Shown: positions 39,198 to 48,209 of the stretch, one piece after another | How the letters are laid out: every line of letters starts with the position of its first letter | Numbering within the stretch: position 1 is the stretch's first letter | Origin: Colwellia polaris | GTDB lineage: Bacteria; Pseudomonadota; Gammaproteobacteria; Enterobacterales; Alteromonadaceae | DNA: 64,000 bases | Reading direction: 5' to 3' | NCBI RefSeq assembly: GCF_002104515.1 | Contig: NZ_NBOE01000011.1 | Span: 62,001-126,000 of the forward strand | Program-made: the position numbers and the translations under genes | The notes under the pieces: model-generated | What the model saw: only the letters and a program-made list of their open reading frames with translations | Told to the model about the DNA's origin: nothing | Database searches by the model: none

Positions 39198-40358
39198 TTA
39201 AAATGTAATCACAGAACCAATAGCAAAGGTATTATTATCTTCACCTACCATCGAGTCAGTAACATCTGCTTCAGTGTTATTATATTCAAATACAAGTGTT
39301 AGACCTGGGCGCAATGTTCTAAAATAAGCAACACCTGTATTGGTATGCGTTGCATCTAAAGTGCTGCCGGTATTTTTCACTTCAGTTTCACCGTAAGTAA
39401 CTACAAAACGGTTATCTTCCATGGTGTAAGATGCCTGTACTAAGTAACCGTCAGATTCAATAGCATCGTCACCAACAATACTGTCTAAACCAGCAACATG
39501 ACCTAAGCCTTCTGAACTATAGCCTGATGCCGTTATTGATAAACCTCCAAACTTAACATTAGCGCCGTAACCAATACCTGACTGATCTTGTTCAACACCA
39601 TTCGCTTCACTTGACTGAGTAACACCACTCACCCAAGCTTTTATTGTTGTATCATCAATACTTGTTGTGTACATCAACTCAGCTTCAAACCGTGGTAAGT
39701 CTTCAGATGAATCAGCGCCGGTTTTATTGGGGTCCATTATGCCAACCGCTAAATTGAAACCATTCATTTCTGGCGAACGATAAGTAATTTGTGCTTTTGG
39801 AAAAGGGTAAGTATAACCAGTACTAATATTACCGAATGAAACATTACCGCCATCAACCAAACCAAAAAAGTCTGACGTTTGACCATAACCCAATAATAAT
39901 TCATCGCCTAAAATATTAGCTCTATTGAAAAGACCAAAATCTTTACCGAGTAAAACTTCCCCCCAATCACCACTGACTGTGCCGTAAAACTGTCTAACGT
40001 CAATTAACGAACCTGTACCTAAATCATCGGGGGTTGCGTCTCTGCTTTGATCTGTGTCGTTAACAGAAACCCAAAATGAAGATCGCATACCTATTTTTAA
40101 ATCTGACAATTGATTAGTGAAGTTGAAGCCAATATTGTTCGGTAAAAAGCCCATACGAACACGAGATTGATCTCTGTCGCTGGCATTGCCGCTAGCGTCG
40201 GTAGTTTCAATTGAGCTGTTTACATAGAATATATTTACTAAGCCATCGGCACTAAAAGTCATACCGTCATTTTCGTAAATTTCAACAGCGGCATTACTGT
40301 TAAATGCGGCCATAGCTAATGTTGCAGAGATCACGCTTACTTTAAATAGTTTAGTCAT
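39198..40358 (-). CDS. Outer-membrane general porin
   Basis: 386 residues with a signal peptide (LAMAAFNSNAAVEIYEN) and a 16-strand porin pattern: FSADGLVNIFYVN, VLLGKDFGLFNR, and a C-terminal TFAIGSVITF ending in the aromatic residue needed for barrel assembly. It resembles the gram-negative porin_4 type. It would admit small solutes such as alcohols or sugars. It sits between the AgmR-like regulator and the PQQ genes; co-regulation is possible but not shown. Confidence 0.88.
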   Translation of the reverse strand: MTKLFKVSVISATLAMAAFNSNAAVEIYENDGMTFSADGLVNIFYVNSSIETTDASGNASDRDQSRVRMGFLPNNIGFNFTNQLSDLKIGMRSSFWVSVNDTDQSRDATPDDLGTGSLIDVRQFYGTVSGDWGEVLLGKDFGLFNRANILGDELLLGYGQTSDFFGLVDGGNVSFGNISTGYTYPFPKAQITYRSPEMNGFNLAVGIMDPNKTGADSSEDLPRFEAELMYTTSIDDTTIKAWVSGVTQSSEANGVEQDQSGIGYGANVKFGGLSITASGYSSEGLGHVAGLDSIVGDDAIESDGYLVQASYTMEDNRFVVTYGETEVKNTGSTLDATHTNTGVAYFRTLRPGLTLVFEYNNTEADVTDSMVGEDNNTFAIGSVITF

Positions 40359-40501
40359 TTTATGCTTCCGGTTTTTATTATAAATGTGTATTTATAATAA
40401 AAAATTCAGCCGTAAATAAAATGAGCCAACTTAACCAAATAAACTGCCCTTTAGTCGTACGATAAAGGTGTAATGCTTTAGGATGATATAAGGAGGATAA
40501 A

Positions 40502-40552
40502 ATGAATATAATGTCTTTAGCACACTGTTCTACCGCTCACTTAAAATCTTGA
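40502..40552 (+). CDS. Possible 16-codon ORF with perfect ribosome site
   Basis: ATG at 40502 follows an ideal Shine-Dalgarno, aaggagg (40490-40496), by five bases. It encodes MNIMSLAHCSTAHLKS, then a stop. It is on the strand opposite to the porin and the DUF3422 gene between which it lies. The peptide matches nothing I know. It could be a leader peptide or a chance occurrence. Confidence 0.3.
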   Translation: MNIMSLAHCSTAHLKS

Positions 40553-40619
40553 CGATATCACATAAAAGTTGAAGGTATACCTGTGAAATTGATTAAACGA
40601 CATTATTTTATTTAACTTT

Positions 40620-41942
40620 TTAATCTTTCCCTTTATTAATGTAACGAATAGCAATCCGAACCAACAACCAAGTAGAAATCAAAATAATAGGCACTGCAAA
40701 TCCTTTGACCATTACCTTATTAACCGAGAAACCTGAAGACTTTATCGCATTCAAAACATAATCGAGTAAGCCCATTAAATAATAAGCCATAGCAGCGACA
40801 GAAACTCCCTCGACCATTTGCTGCAAACGTAATTGCACTACACCACGCTGATTAATCGCTGACAGCAGTTGTTGATTTTGTTGTTCTATAGCTAGGTCAA
40901 CTCGGGTTCTTAATAAACTACTTGCACGAGCAATACGTCGGGTTAGATCTTCTAAGCGCACAGACAATGCCTGACACGTTCGAATACCTGGGCTAAGCCT
41001 GCGAGTAACAAATTCATTAATTCGTTCAGTTCCTGCAATATCACTTTCTTTTAATTGCTTTAGCCGAGAACACACTAATTCATAATACGCATTGGTCGCA
41101 CTAAAACGGTAACTAATATCAGCAATAAGTTGTTCGGTTTTACCCGCTAACTCTGAAAGTTTGTCGAGCATTTCGCCGTCATTAACTTTTTGGCTATCAG
41201 CCATTTGCTGATTAATAGCGACTAAATCGTTTTCCATTTTTGCCACTTTAGGCGATAACGATCGGGCAATAGGTAAACTCAGCAACGCCATCATTTGATA
41301 GGTTTCAATTTCTAACATGCGCTGTATTAAACGCCCAGCTTGATAACTATTAAGTAACTTACTTTGAATGAGAATTCGGCTAAAGCCATCACTGTGTAAT
41401 TTAAATGAGGTATAAACATTGGCGCGATCATCTGCAACATTACTGCCAAGCACTTGGTGACCTTCAAAGGCATGATAGAGGGCTTGTTCAGATAGATCTT
41501 CTTCGTGAATCACTAAATTCACTGCACTTGCTAGCTCACCGACAATATTATCAAACCATTCTTGCGGTAAGAACTCAGTGGCATAACCATCAAAAAGTGA
41601 TTTACCTAGCCCTTTGCGAATAAAACTATAACTTGAAAACTCCAAATGGCGCTCCCAACGAAGTTCAAAACCACCAAAATCTTGATAATAACAACTTGCC
41701 TCACGTATGGGAGGATTGACGTTGTAACGCTGACATAAGGTATATATTTGCTGATATTCTAAATCACGTTCTTGCTCAGTTATGCGTACAGCTAGATGTG
41801 TAATTGAAGTGGGCACATAAACCTGAGGAGATGGTCTATTGTGAAGCTCTTGCGATATTTGCTGTCGCAATGGAGAAACAACAATATTAGCTCGCTCATA
41901 ATTCACCGCGTTAGCGTTTGTTGTTGATAAATTAGAGTGCAC
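40620..41942 (-). CDS. DUF3422 family protein
   Basis: 440 residues. The N-terminus LRQQISQELHNRPSPQVYVP and the segments FGGFELRWERHLEFSSYSF and LLRTRVDLAIEQQNQQLL are the DUF3422 signature. The middle is helical, and two C-terminal hydrophobic segments (AAMAYYLMGLLDYVL and VPIILISTWLLVRIAI) anchor it in the inner membrane. The function of the family is unknown. I note that it lies inside the PQQ island, but whether it belongs to the pathway is open. Confidence 0.85.
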   Translation of the reverse strand: MHSNLSTTNANAVNYERANIVVSPLRQQISQELHNRPSPQVYVPTSITHLAVRITEQERDLEYQQIYTLCQRYNVNPPIREASCYYQDFGGFELRWERHLEFSSYSFIRKGLGKSLFDGYATEFLPQEWFDNIVGELASAVNLVIHEEDLSEQALYHAFEGHQVLGSNVADDRANVYTSFKLHSDGFSRILIQSKLLNSYQAGRLIQRMLEIETYQMMALLSLPIARSLSPKVAKMENDLVAINQQMADSQKVNDGEMLDKLSELAGKTEQLIADISYRFSATNAYYELVCSRLKQLKESDIAGTERINEFVTRRLSPGIRTCQALSVRLEDLTRRIARASSLLRTRVDLAIEQQNQQLLSAINQRGVVQLRLQQMVEGVSVAAMAYYLMGLLDYVLNAIKSSGFSVNKVMVKGFAVPIILISTWLLVRIAIRYINKGKD

Positions 41943-42112
41943 TGAGTTTCTCCAGAAATGTAAAAAATTCGCTCAAACAGCAAATCAAAATATCGTTGCT
42001 GCATAACCATTAGCTTCGCATAAATCATCAAACAGTACGGTCAAATTAGCACCGTACTGTTGAGATTACTCATTCATAACTAAAGCTGAAATTCATGCCT
42101 AATGTTAATGGT

Positions 42113-42177
42113 TAAAATTAATAACTAAAATTGATAGTTAAAATTGATAGTTAAAATTGATAGTTAAAATTGATAGT
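42113..42177. repeat. 13-base tandem repeat across the TonB receptor stop codon
   Basis: Unit taaaattgatagt occurs four times without error (42126-42177) plus one degenerate copy (42113-42125). The last copy on the plus strand encodes the receptor's C-terminal residues; the others lie beyond its stop. Confidence 0.95.
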
Positions 42178-44503
42178 TAATGCTAATACTTGCTGATCGC
42201 GGTCTAGATGGACCAACAAAGTATTCATCAAATTCCGTGTCAGGATAAATTTCCTCTAACACTTCATCTGCCTCACCGTAAGTGCCAAAAGTTTCAAACT
42301 TACGATCAAAAAGGTTATCAACTTTCGCTGACAAGCGCAGTTGTTGGGTTATCTGATAATTAACATAAATATTAGTCACTGCGTATGATGGAATTTTTTT
42401 ATTCTCATTCGCTTCATCGCCACGATAATATGATGAAGATGCATACAACATCTCAGTACCTATATTTAGTGCATCATTAAGTTGCCAATTAGCATGAAAC
42501 TTTACTTGATGCTGTGGTTGGCCAGGAATATTGTCACCCACTTCAACTTGTCTGTTTGCGCCTAAAGGATTTACGGGGCTAAAAGAGACAAAAGGCGATT
42601 CAAAAGTGGCTTTTAAATAGTTATAACTTGCGCCTAAATCAATCGAGTTTACTTGGGTAGAGGCAGCCAATTCAACACCTTGTCGTTGCGTTTTATCAAG
42701 GTTGATAAAATAACCTTGGTTTGATTTATTACCCGCTTGTTGAAATATTATGTCTTCATAACTCATGGTTGAAAACACCGTTGCTAAAGCAGAAAAGTTA
42801 TCGTTTTCAAACTGTAAAGCTGCTTCAACTGTTTTCGCCACCACTTGCTCAAGTGGCGGATCGGCAACAAACGCATTCGGCAATTTACAGGGATCTTCTT
42901 CATCTGCACAACTTAGCTCAGCTGGGCTAGGAGCACGTGATGATTCGCTATAACTTAGCTTAAAGGTATATTCAGGCGTTAAGCGGTAGTTAACTGAAAC
43001 TGCGGGGTTAAAACGGTTAAAATAGTGTTCGCCATTCAGTGAACCTGGCCCGGTTTCAATCTGGTCTTGCATACTTATGTGAGTACGATTATATCGACCA
43101 GCAAGGTTAACGATTAAATCGTCTCCAATGACTAAAGTATTTAAGAAGTAAAAATAATGCTGTTTATTACTCACCTCTAACTGAACACGAGACTCCATAT
43201 CGAATAAGCCAATGCCCGTTACTGAACGATCATCAGTAATAGTATCGTTATGCAGCACAGCGAATTCGGTATCACTTCTAAAGCTGATATCTGCTTTATC
43301 AATGCCAAGCCCAAAAATAAATTCGTTATCTAATGCTGCATGCACATCGGTTGCATCAAAATGACTGGCTCGTACCCATTGCAAAGCCACACCGTAACTT
43401 TCGTTATCAGTAAAGCCAGTATTATAAGTACCATCAACGTCATCAGCATCAATATCGCTTAGCTCACTTAACCAAGTGTCTTCATCAAAGCCAACAAACT
43501 GCACGCGCTCTAACTCATCGTTTTCATCTTCTTCACACAAACTATAAAGCGCACCAGACTCACACTCTTCATAATCGCTGTCGTCACCATTTATACTGTT
43601 AATTTTATTTTTACGATAATAAACATTACCCTGCCACGACATTTGCTCGTTAATAACACTGTCAGATTTAATACTGAATTGCTGAAATCTGGTATGAGTT
43701 TTATCAGGTTGAGTGTAAATGGCACTTCTTCCTGCTAATTCGGCTAGTACTTCAGGCACAGCGCCATTTCCCAGTAATTGGTTATTATTCGCAGAGTAAG
43801 TAAAATCAATAGAACGGTCTTCATCAACATAACTCAGTGTTGCTAAAAATTGCTTTAATTCACTTTCAGAATAGTCTCGCCAGCCATCTTCTTGGTATTG
43901 GTTAGCAATGATGTAATAGCCCCAGTTGCCATTATTGCCACCTGATTGCACGGTAAATTGTTGTTGCCCAAAACTACCAAAGCGCGCTTCAAGCTCATGC
44001 TTGGTATAACTAAAGCCATTTTTAGTCGTTAGTGCTAGCGCCCCACCTAAAGTATTTTGCCCAAAAGCAGGATTTGAACCAGAGAATAACGCCACCTTAT
44101 CAAGCGCAGCAAGCGGAATTAAATCCCAGTTTACCGTGTCGCCAAAGGGTTCATTGAATCGCACCCCATTAAGATAAACAGAAATCCCCTGAGGTAAGCC
44201 TAATAATGGCGAAGCAGTGAAGCCACGGTATTGGACATCAGGCTGAAAAGGATTGTTTTGTATGTCATTAATATGCAAGCTTGTTAGCTTGTTTTTCATG
44301 TGTTCAGCTAACGAAATAGCTTGAGATTGTGCTAACGACTGTTCGTTAATTGTTTGTACACTGCCAAAGGTGCTTTCTTCAGCTAAGTCATTGGTGGAAA
44401 GCGGTGTTTGTCCATATATACTAATATTTTCAACACCGTTCATTTCGTTCCCTAAAGCAGGGAGTGCAGTACAAATAAATAAAAAAGTTAACGTCCGTTT
44501 CAT
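42164..44503 (-). CDS. TonB-dependent receptor with acidic loops, LutH-like candidate
   Basis: About 779 residues from ATG 44503 (MKRTLTFLFICTALPALG); the frame is open to 44536 but the signal peptide favours the later start. The plug contains GISVYLNGVRFNEPFGDTVN and GSNPAFGQNTLGGAL, wording that I associate with receptors found with PQQ/lanthanide gene sets. The barrel ends SINYQF. One loop near residues 310-355 is extremely acidic (DDSDYEECESG, CEEDENDELE, SELSDIDADDVDG), as is the last loop (EADEVLEEIYPDTEFDEYF). Its place beside the Ped-type ABC genes suggests uptake of a lanthanide chelate; this is inference. Confidence 0.85.
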   Translation of the reverse strand: MKRTLTFLFICTALPALGNEMNGVENISIYGQTPLSTNDLAEESTFGSVQTINEQSLAQSQAISLAEHMKNKLTSLHINDIQNNPFQPDVQYRGFTASPLLGLPQGISVYLNGVRFNEPFGDTVNWDLIPLAALDKVALFSGSNPAFGQNTLGGALALTTKNGFSYTKHELEARFGSFGQQQFTVQSGGNNGNWGYYIIANQYQEDGWRDYSESELKQFLATLSYVDEDRSIDFTYSANNNQLLGNGAVPEVLAELAGRSAIYTQPDKTHTRFQQFSIKSDSVINEQMSWQGNVYYRKNKINSINGDDSDYEECESGALYSLCEEDENDELERVQFVGFDEDTWLSELSDIDADDVDGTYNTGFTDNESYGVALQWVRASHFDATDVHAALDNEFIFGLGIDKADISFRSDTEFAVLHNDTITDDRSVTGIGLFDMESRVQLEVSNKQHYFYFLNTLVIGDDLIVNLAGRYNRTHISMQDQIETGPGSLNGEHYFNRFNPAVSVNYRLTPEYTFKLSYSESSRAPSPAELSCADEEDPCKLPNAFVADPPLEQVVAKTVEAALQFENDNFSALATVFSTMSYEDIIFQQAGNKSNQGYFINLDKTQRQGVELAASTQVNSIDLGASYNYLKATFESPFVSFSPVNPLGANRQVEVGDNIPGQPQHQVKFHANWQLNDALNIGTEMLYASSSYYRGDEANENKKIPSYAVTNIYVNYQITQQLRLSAKVDNLFDRKFETFGTYGEADEVLEEIYPDTEFDEYFVGPSRPRSASISINYQF

Positions 44504-44739
44504 AGCAACTCTCAAAGTAAAATGAAGAGCTGTCAATGTAACCTGATGACTAAATTAATCAATCCCCCGCTTAGAAAAGCAGAATCTAATAAATACAAAT
44601 AAAACATATATAATCAGTAACTTAAAACTATTTCATTCAGGTTTTATCCTGCTAAAGTATGACTAATTTACTTCCCTGTGTTTATACTCATATCACGAAT
44701 AAATACGTCAACTTATGCTTTCTATTCAACTTCATACCA

Positions 44740-45051
44740 CTAAATTCTAATTTCACTTATCTGAATGGTCGGCTCTACATTGGTAAAATTAGCAAGATCA
44801 GCCATGATCACTTCAGCATTAGGACCAAATGCTGCTTGAAAATCCTCTACCGAATTAAAAGTCATATGACCCATAGCAATAAATGCGGGTGTGTCACCAG
44901 GTGCACCACCAGCCAGTCCAGAATCTACAGCACCAACCTTTAAAGCATCGCCCAACAACTCTACTACCATAGGAATATGAGTATTACAGTAATAATCAAT
45001 ATCAAACTTTGCACTCGCCGAATTTGGATACATTACACTAACTTTTATCAT
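44740..45051 (-). CDS. EthD-family protein
   Basis: 103 residues, ferredoxin-like alpha/beta barrel dimer of the EthD type: MIKVSVMYPN, FDIDYYCNTHIPMVVELL and a C-terminal ISEIRI. EthD proteins are found with various oxidative degradation systems, and relatives recur in PQQ alcohol dehydrogenase clusters. Precise role unknown. It has its own spacing of 236 bases to the receptor gene downstream. Confidence 0.8.
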   Translation of the reverse strand: MIKVSVMYPNSASAKFDIDYYCNTHIPMVVELLGDALKVGAVDSGLAGGAPGDTPAFIAMGHMTFNSVEDFQAAFGPNAEVIMADLANFTNVEPTIQISEIRI

Positions 45052-45706
45052 TATTTTGATCCTTAATGTTTAGTTTCAATTCAATATGAATTAAGTTTAA
45101 AATCAGTTATTCAATCACTTTTTTAATCACTTTTTAAATATTATCGACACAATAACAGGCTAAAAAGTTGCGTGTTAATTCGTCCTTTAGCCATTAAGTC
45201 GTATTTTATTTCGTTTGATTAGAATATGTTTTTTAATTACCGTATAAACCTTCTAACCCTTACGACATTAACAGAGTATGTGCATGAACTATTGAACAAC
45301 ATGCCTCGTTAGTATGATTTATAAGATACTTTTGAACCTGTTTGAATACAAAAGCCCTATCATGAATAATTGCATCAGCTTCATCACACACTTGCATTAG
45401 CTATTAGCACTGCCAATTATTGGCATTCGTAACAATCACTAAATAACACTCAATTTTTATCCCCCAACAAACTGTTCGATTACCCATCAAATATATAAAG
45501 TAGGGTCAGATACACATTAATTGATTTTGGTGGCTTTGATAATTTAAAGAAAGAATGTTGAGCATAGAGCTTGGCCACGGTACTTGTTTTAGAGAATATC
45601 AAGCAATTAAAGTTTAATGTGTATCTGACCCTACTTTATTTTAGCGGCTATTTATTTAACCGAAAAACGCTACGCACCTGCTTAAAATAATAATATGAGT
45701 TAACTC
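45052..45706. other. Intergenic region with an inverted-repeat element
   Basis: About 650 bases with no gene. It contains the 145-base element at 45495-45639; nothing else is recognised apart from the presumed EthD promoter at its left end. Confidence 0.5.
45495..45639. mobile_element. 145-base MITE-like element with 26-base inverted repeats
   Basis: Perfect 26-base arms (45495-45520 and 45614-45639) contain agtagggtcagatacaca and enclose 93 bases. Sequences with GTAGGGTCAGATACA are familiar as ends of non-coding elements in marine gammaproteobacteria, possibly moved by IS200/RAYT-type enzymes. The element carries no gene and lies past the end of the permease gene. Confidence 0.75.
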
Positions 45707-46489
45707 TTACTTACGCCCAAGCTTTGGCTTAAAACTCATCAGTGCAAAAAATGATGCGATACTTGTAGCAATTAACACCGTTAACAATGCGGAAAAATTT
45801 AATTGCCCATAAAGTGCGAATCGTAACAACTCAACACACGCAGTGAATGGGTTAAACTCGCAAATCCAATATAACCAAATGCTCGCTTCTTTCATCTTCC
45901 ACAGTGGATACAATGCACTGGACAGAAAAAACATCGGGAAAATAACAAAGTTCATCACGCCAGCAAAGTTCTCTAATTGTTTTATCAAATTAGATAACAT
46001 TAACCCGAGTGCGCCTAGAAAAAATGCAATTAAGAAAATAGCGGGTATTGCACTTAAATAACCTAAAAGTGGAATATCTACATCGACTAACTGGGCAAAA
46101 AGCAAAAAAATAACGACTTGTAAAAGTGATAACAAAGCACTGGCAATTAATTTGCAGCACAATAAATAAGGCCGAGGTAATGGGCTCATTAATAGCACTT
46201 TCATACTGCCCATTTCGCGGTCATAAACCATTGAAAGCGAACTTTGCATGCCGTTAAATAAAATGATCATGCAGCAAAGACCAGGAGTGATATATTGCTG
46301 ATAAGTAATATAGGTGCCATAAGGTTCCATTATCGACACCCCTAAAGCCGCCCTAAACCCTGCTGCAAATACTACTAACCATAATAGAGGCCTAACCAGT
46401 GCGCTAAGTAAACGGGAACGTTGTTGAAAAAAACGTAAAACTTCACGTTTAACAATGCCATTAAAACAATACAGATATTGGCTGCCCAT
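45707..46489 (-). CDS. ABC-2 type permease of the PQQ-associated (Ped/Lut) ABC system
   Basis: 260 residues, six hydrophobic segments, ABC-2 permease pattern (YDREMGSMKVLLMSPLPRP, a loop typical of this family). It corresponds to one of the PedA1/PedA2 pair in Pseudomonas putida, which is needed for lanthanide-dependent growth, and to LutF in Methylobacterium. Its ATG overlaps the stop of the ATPase gene by one base, so they are translated together. Confidence 0.88.
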   Translation of the reverse strand: MGSQYLYCFNGIVKREVLRFFQQRSRLLSALVRPLLWLVVFAAGFRAALGVSIMEPYGTYITYQQYITPGLCCMIILFNGMQSSLSMVYDREMGSMKVLLMSPLPRPYLLCCKLIASALLSLLQVVIFLLFAQLVDVDIPLLGYLSAIPAIFLIAFFLGALGLMLSNLIKQLENFAGVMNFVIFPMFFLSSALYPLWKMKEASIWLYWICEFNPFTACVELLRFALYGQLNFSALLTVLIATSIASFFALMSFKPKLGRK

Positions 46490-47217
46490 TAGATAAGCTC
46501 CGAACTAGTGGTTAGTCGACGATACAGTTGATATATGTCGTCAACGTTATTTTCCTTACATAGTTCACTACTTACGCCCTGTGCGGTAATTTTTCCTTCG
46601 TTAATTAATATAAGTTGATCATTCTCTGCTATTTCGTCAATTAAATGAGTTGCCCATAACACGCAAATATTTAAATCTTTGCAGAGTTTACCCACATATT
46701 CGGTGATCATTTTTCTACTATCAATATCTAAACCTACGGTAGCTTCATCAAGCAGTAATACTTTGGGTTGATGAATTAATGCACGGGCAATTTCAACTCG
46801 ACGTCTATGCCCGCCATTTAGCGAACGCACTTTGTCATTAAGCCGTTGCGTTAATTGCAATTGCGCTAATATATCGCTGATATTATTCAGTGCTTGCGAT
46901 GCTGAAATACCATGCAGCGCGGCATAATAAACTAAATTTTGTTTTACAGATAAATCTAAATCAAGTGTACTTTGCTGAAAAACCACGCCCATTGAACGCA
47001 TGATTTTAGGACGATTTTCTTTAAGGTCAAAACCATTAATATTAACGCTACCTGAAGTTGCTTGAGAAAGGCCTGTTAACATTAAAAACAAGGTGCTTTT
47101 TCCTGCGCCATTTGGCCCAAGCAACACGTTAAAACCACGGTTAATATTCAAGCTTAAATTATCAATTGCCGTTTTTTTACCGTAATGAAAACTCAGCTGA
47201 TTAGTCACTATGCTCAT
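46489..47217 (-). CDS. ABC transporter ATPase of the PQQ-associated system
   Basis: About 242 residues from ATG 47217, which overlaps the upstream stop as ATGA. Walker A is LGPNGAGKSTLF, the signature is LNGGHRRRVEIARAL (LNGGH instead of LSGGQ), Walker B is KVLLLDEATVGLD and the switch histidine is in WATHLIDE. It matches the PQQ-dependent catabolism-associated ATPase family (TIGR03864 type). It powers the adjacent permease. Confidence 0.92.
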   Translation of the reverse strand: MSIVTNQLSFHYGKKTAIDNLSLNINRGFNVLLGPNGAGKSTLFLMLTGLSQATSGSVNINGFDLKENRPKIMRSMGVVFQQSTLDLDLSVKQNLVYYAALHGISASQALNNISDILAQLQLTQRLNDKVRSLNGGHRRRVEIARALIHQPKVLLLDEATVGLDIDSRKMITEYVGKLCKDLNICVLWATHLIDEIAENDQLILINEGKITAQGVSSELCKENNVDDIYQLYRRLTTSSELI

Positions 47218-48194
47218 GGCACGTTTCGTATTACTACGCCCCACGGGTAACGCCCTACTTTAATAGATTTAGTCACCTTCATTGCTTTAACATCAATCAC
47301 CGAAACATCACCACTGATGCCATTAGTAGTTAACAATTGGCTTTGATCATCGTTAAACGCCAATTGCCAAACACGGCGACCAACTAACAAATATTTATCA
47401 ACTTCCATGGTTTTACGGTCAATAACCGCTACATGATTTGCCGGGCCAAGCGCCACAAAAGCAAAGCGACCATCGCTTGATAACTCTACCCCCACCGGTT
47501 GAACTCGATCACGGTGTATACCCCGAATAGCAAAGGTAAACTCTTTAACAATCTCTTGTGTGTTTACATCAAGCACCACCACTGCCCCACCAATCTCAGA
47601 GCTAACCCATAAAAACTTTCCGTCGTCAGTAAATTTAGCCGAGCGAGGTCTAGCACCCACTAACGTGTTGGCAAAGTTGGTATTATTTTCAGTGTGTATC
47701 CAATGCACCATATTGGTGGTTTCTGAGGTAACCACAACAATTTTTCCATCAGGACTCACCGCTAACCCCTCAGGCTCAACACCAACATCAATTTGAGCAA
47801 TAACCGTTGCGGTTTCTATATCAATCACGGTAAGCAGTGCATCGTCTTCATTGGAGGTATAAATTATTTTACCATTTGGGTGTAATGCGATGGTTTCAGG
47901 GTCTTCACCTGAAGGTAACTCACCAACAATTTGCTCGGTATTAAGATCTAAAATTTGAATTCGGTCTGACTCGCTGGCACAAATGTAGGCCAAGGAATGT
48001 TGCTTATTAAAAATAATACCGCGCGGTCGCTCGCCAACTGGTATGGTTTTAATGACTTTATTTTGGCTTAAATCAATTACTGAAATATTATCGTCTTTCT
48101 CATTCGTAACATAAGCAAATTCAGTGGCATAACTCGTATTGATATGCAAAGCAGCGGCGAAGAAAAATAAGCTAGCAAGGGTTAAATTTTTCAT
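47214..48194 (-). CDS. pedB: PQQ-associated periplasmic YVTN beta-propeller protein (PedB/LutD-like)
   Basis: 326 residues with signal peptide (FFFAAALHINTSYA). Seven YVTN-type blades are visible, such as NKVIKTIPVGERPRGI, GELPSGEDPETIALHPNG and AQIDVGVEPEGLAVSPDG. This matches the beta-propeller family fixed to PQQ-linked ABC transporters (TIGR03866 type). It is 15 bases behind the binding-protein gene and overlaps the ATPase by four. The likely role is a periplasmic partner of the transporter; the ligand is unproven. Confidence 0.88.
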   Translation of the reverse strand: MKNLTLASLFFFAAALHINTSYATEFAYVTNEKDDNISVIDLSQNKVIKTIPVGERPRGIIFNKQHSLAYICASESDRIQILDLNTEQIVGELPSGEDPETIALHPNGKIIYTSNEDDALLTVIDIETATVIAQIDVGVEPEGLAVSPDGKIVVVTSETTNMVHWIHTENNTNFANTLVGARPRSAKFTDDGKFLWVSSEIGGAVVVLDVNTQEIVKEFTFAIRGIHRDRVQPVGVELSSDGRFAFVALGPANHVAVIDRKTMEVDKYLLVGRRVWQLAFNDDQSQLLTTNGISGDVSVIDVKAMKVTKSIKVGRYPWGVVIRNVP

Positions 48195-48209
48195 AAGTAA
48201 TGGTGAGCC

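Noticed and set aside
44659-44943. 94-residue plus-strand ORF
   Set aside because: It lies antisense over the EthD gene, which has clear family features; the plus-strand translation shows none.
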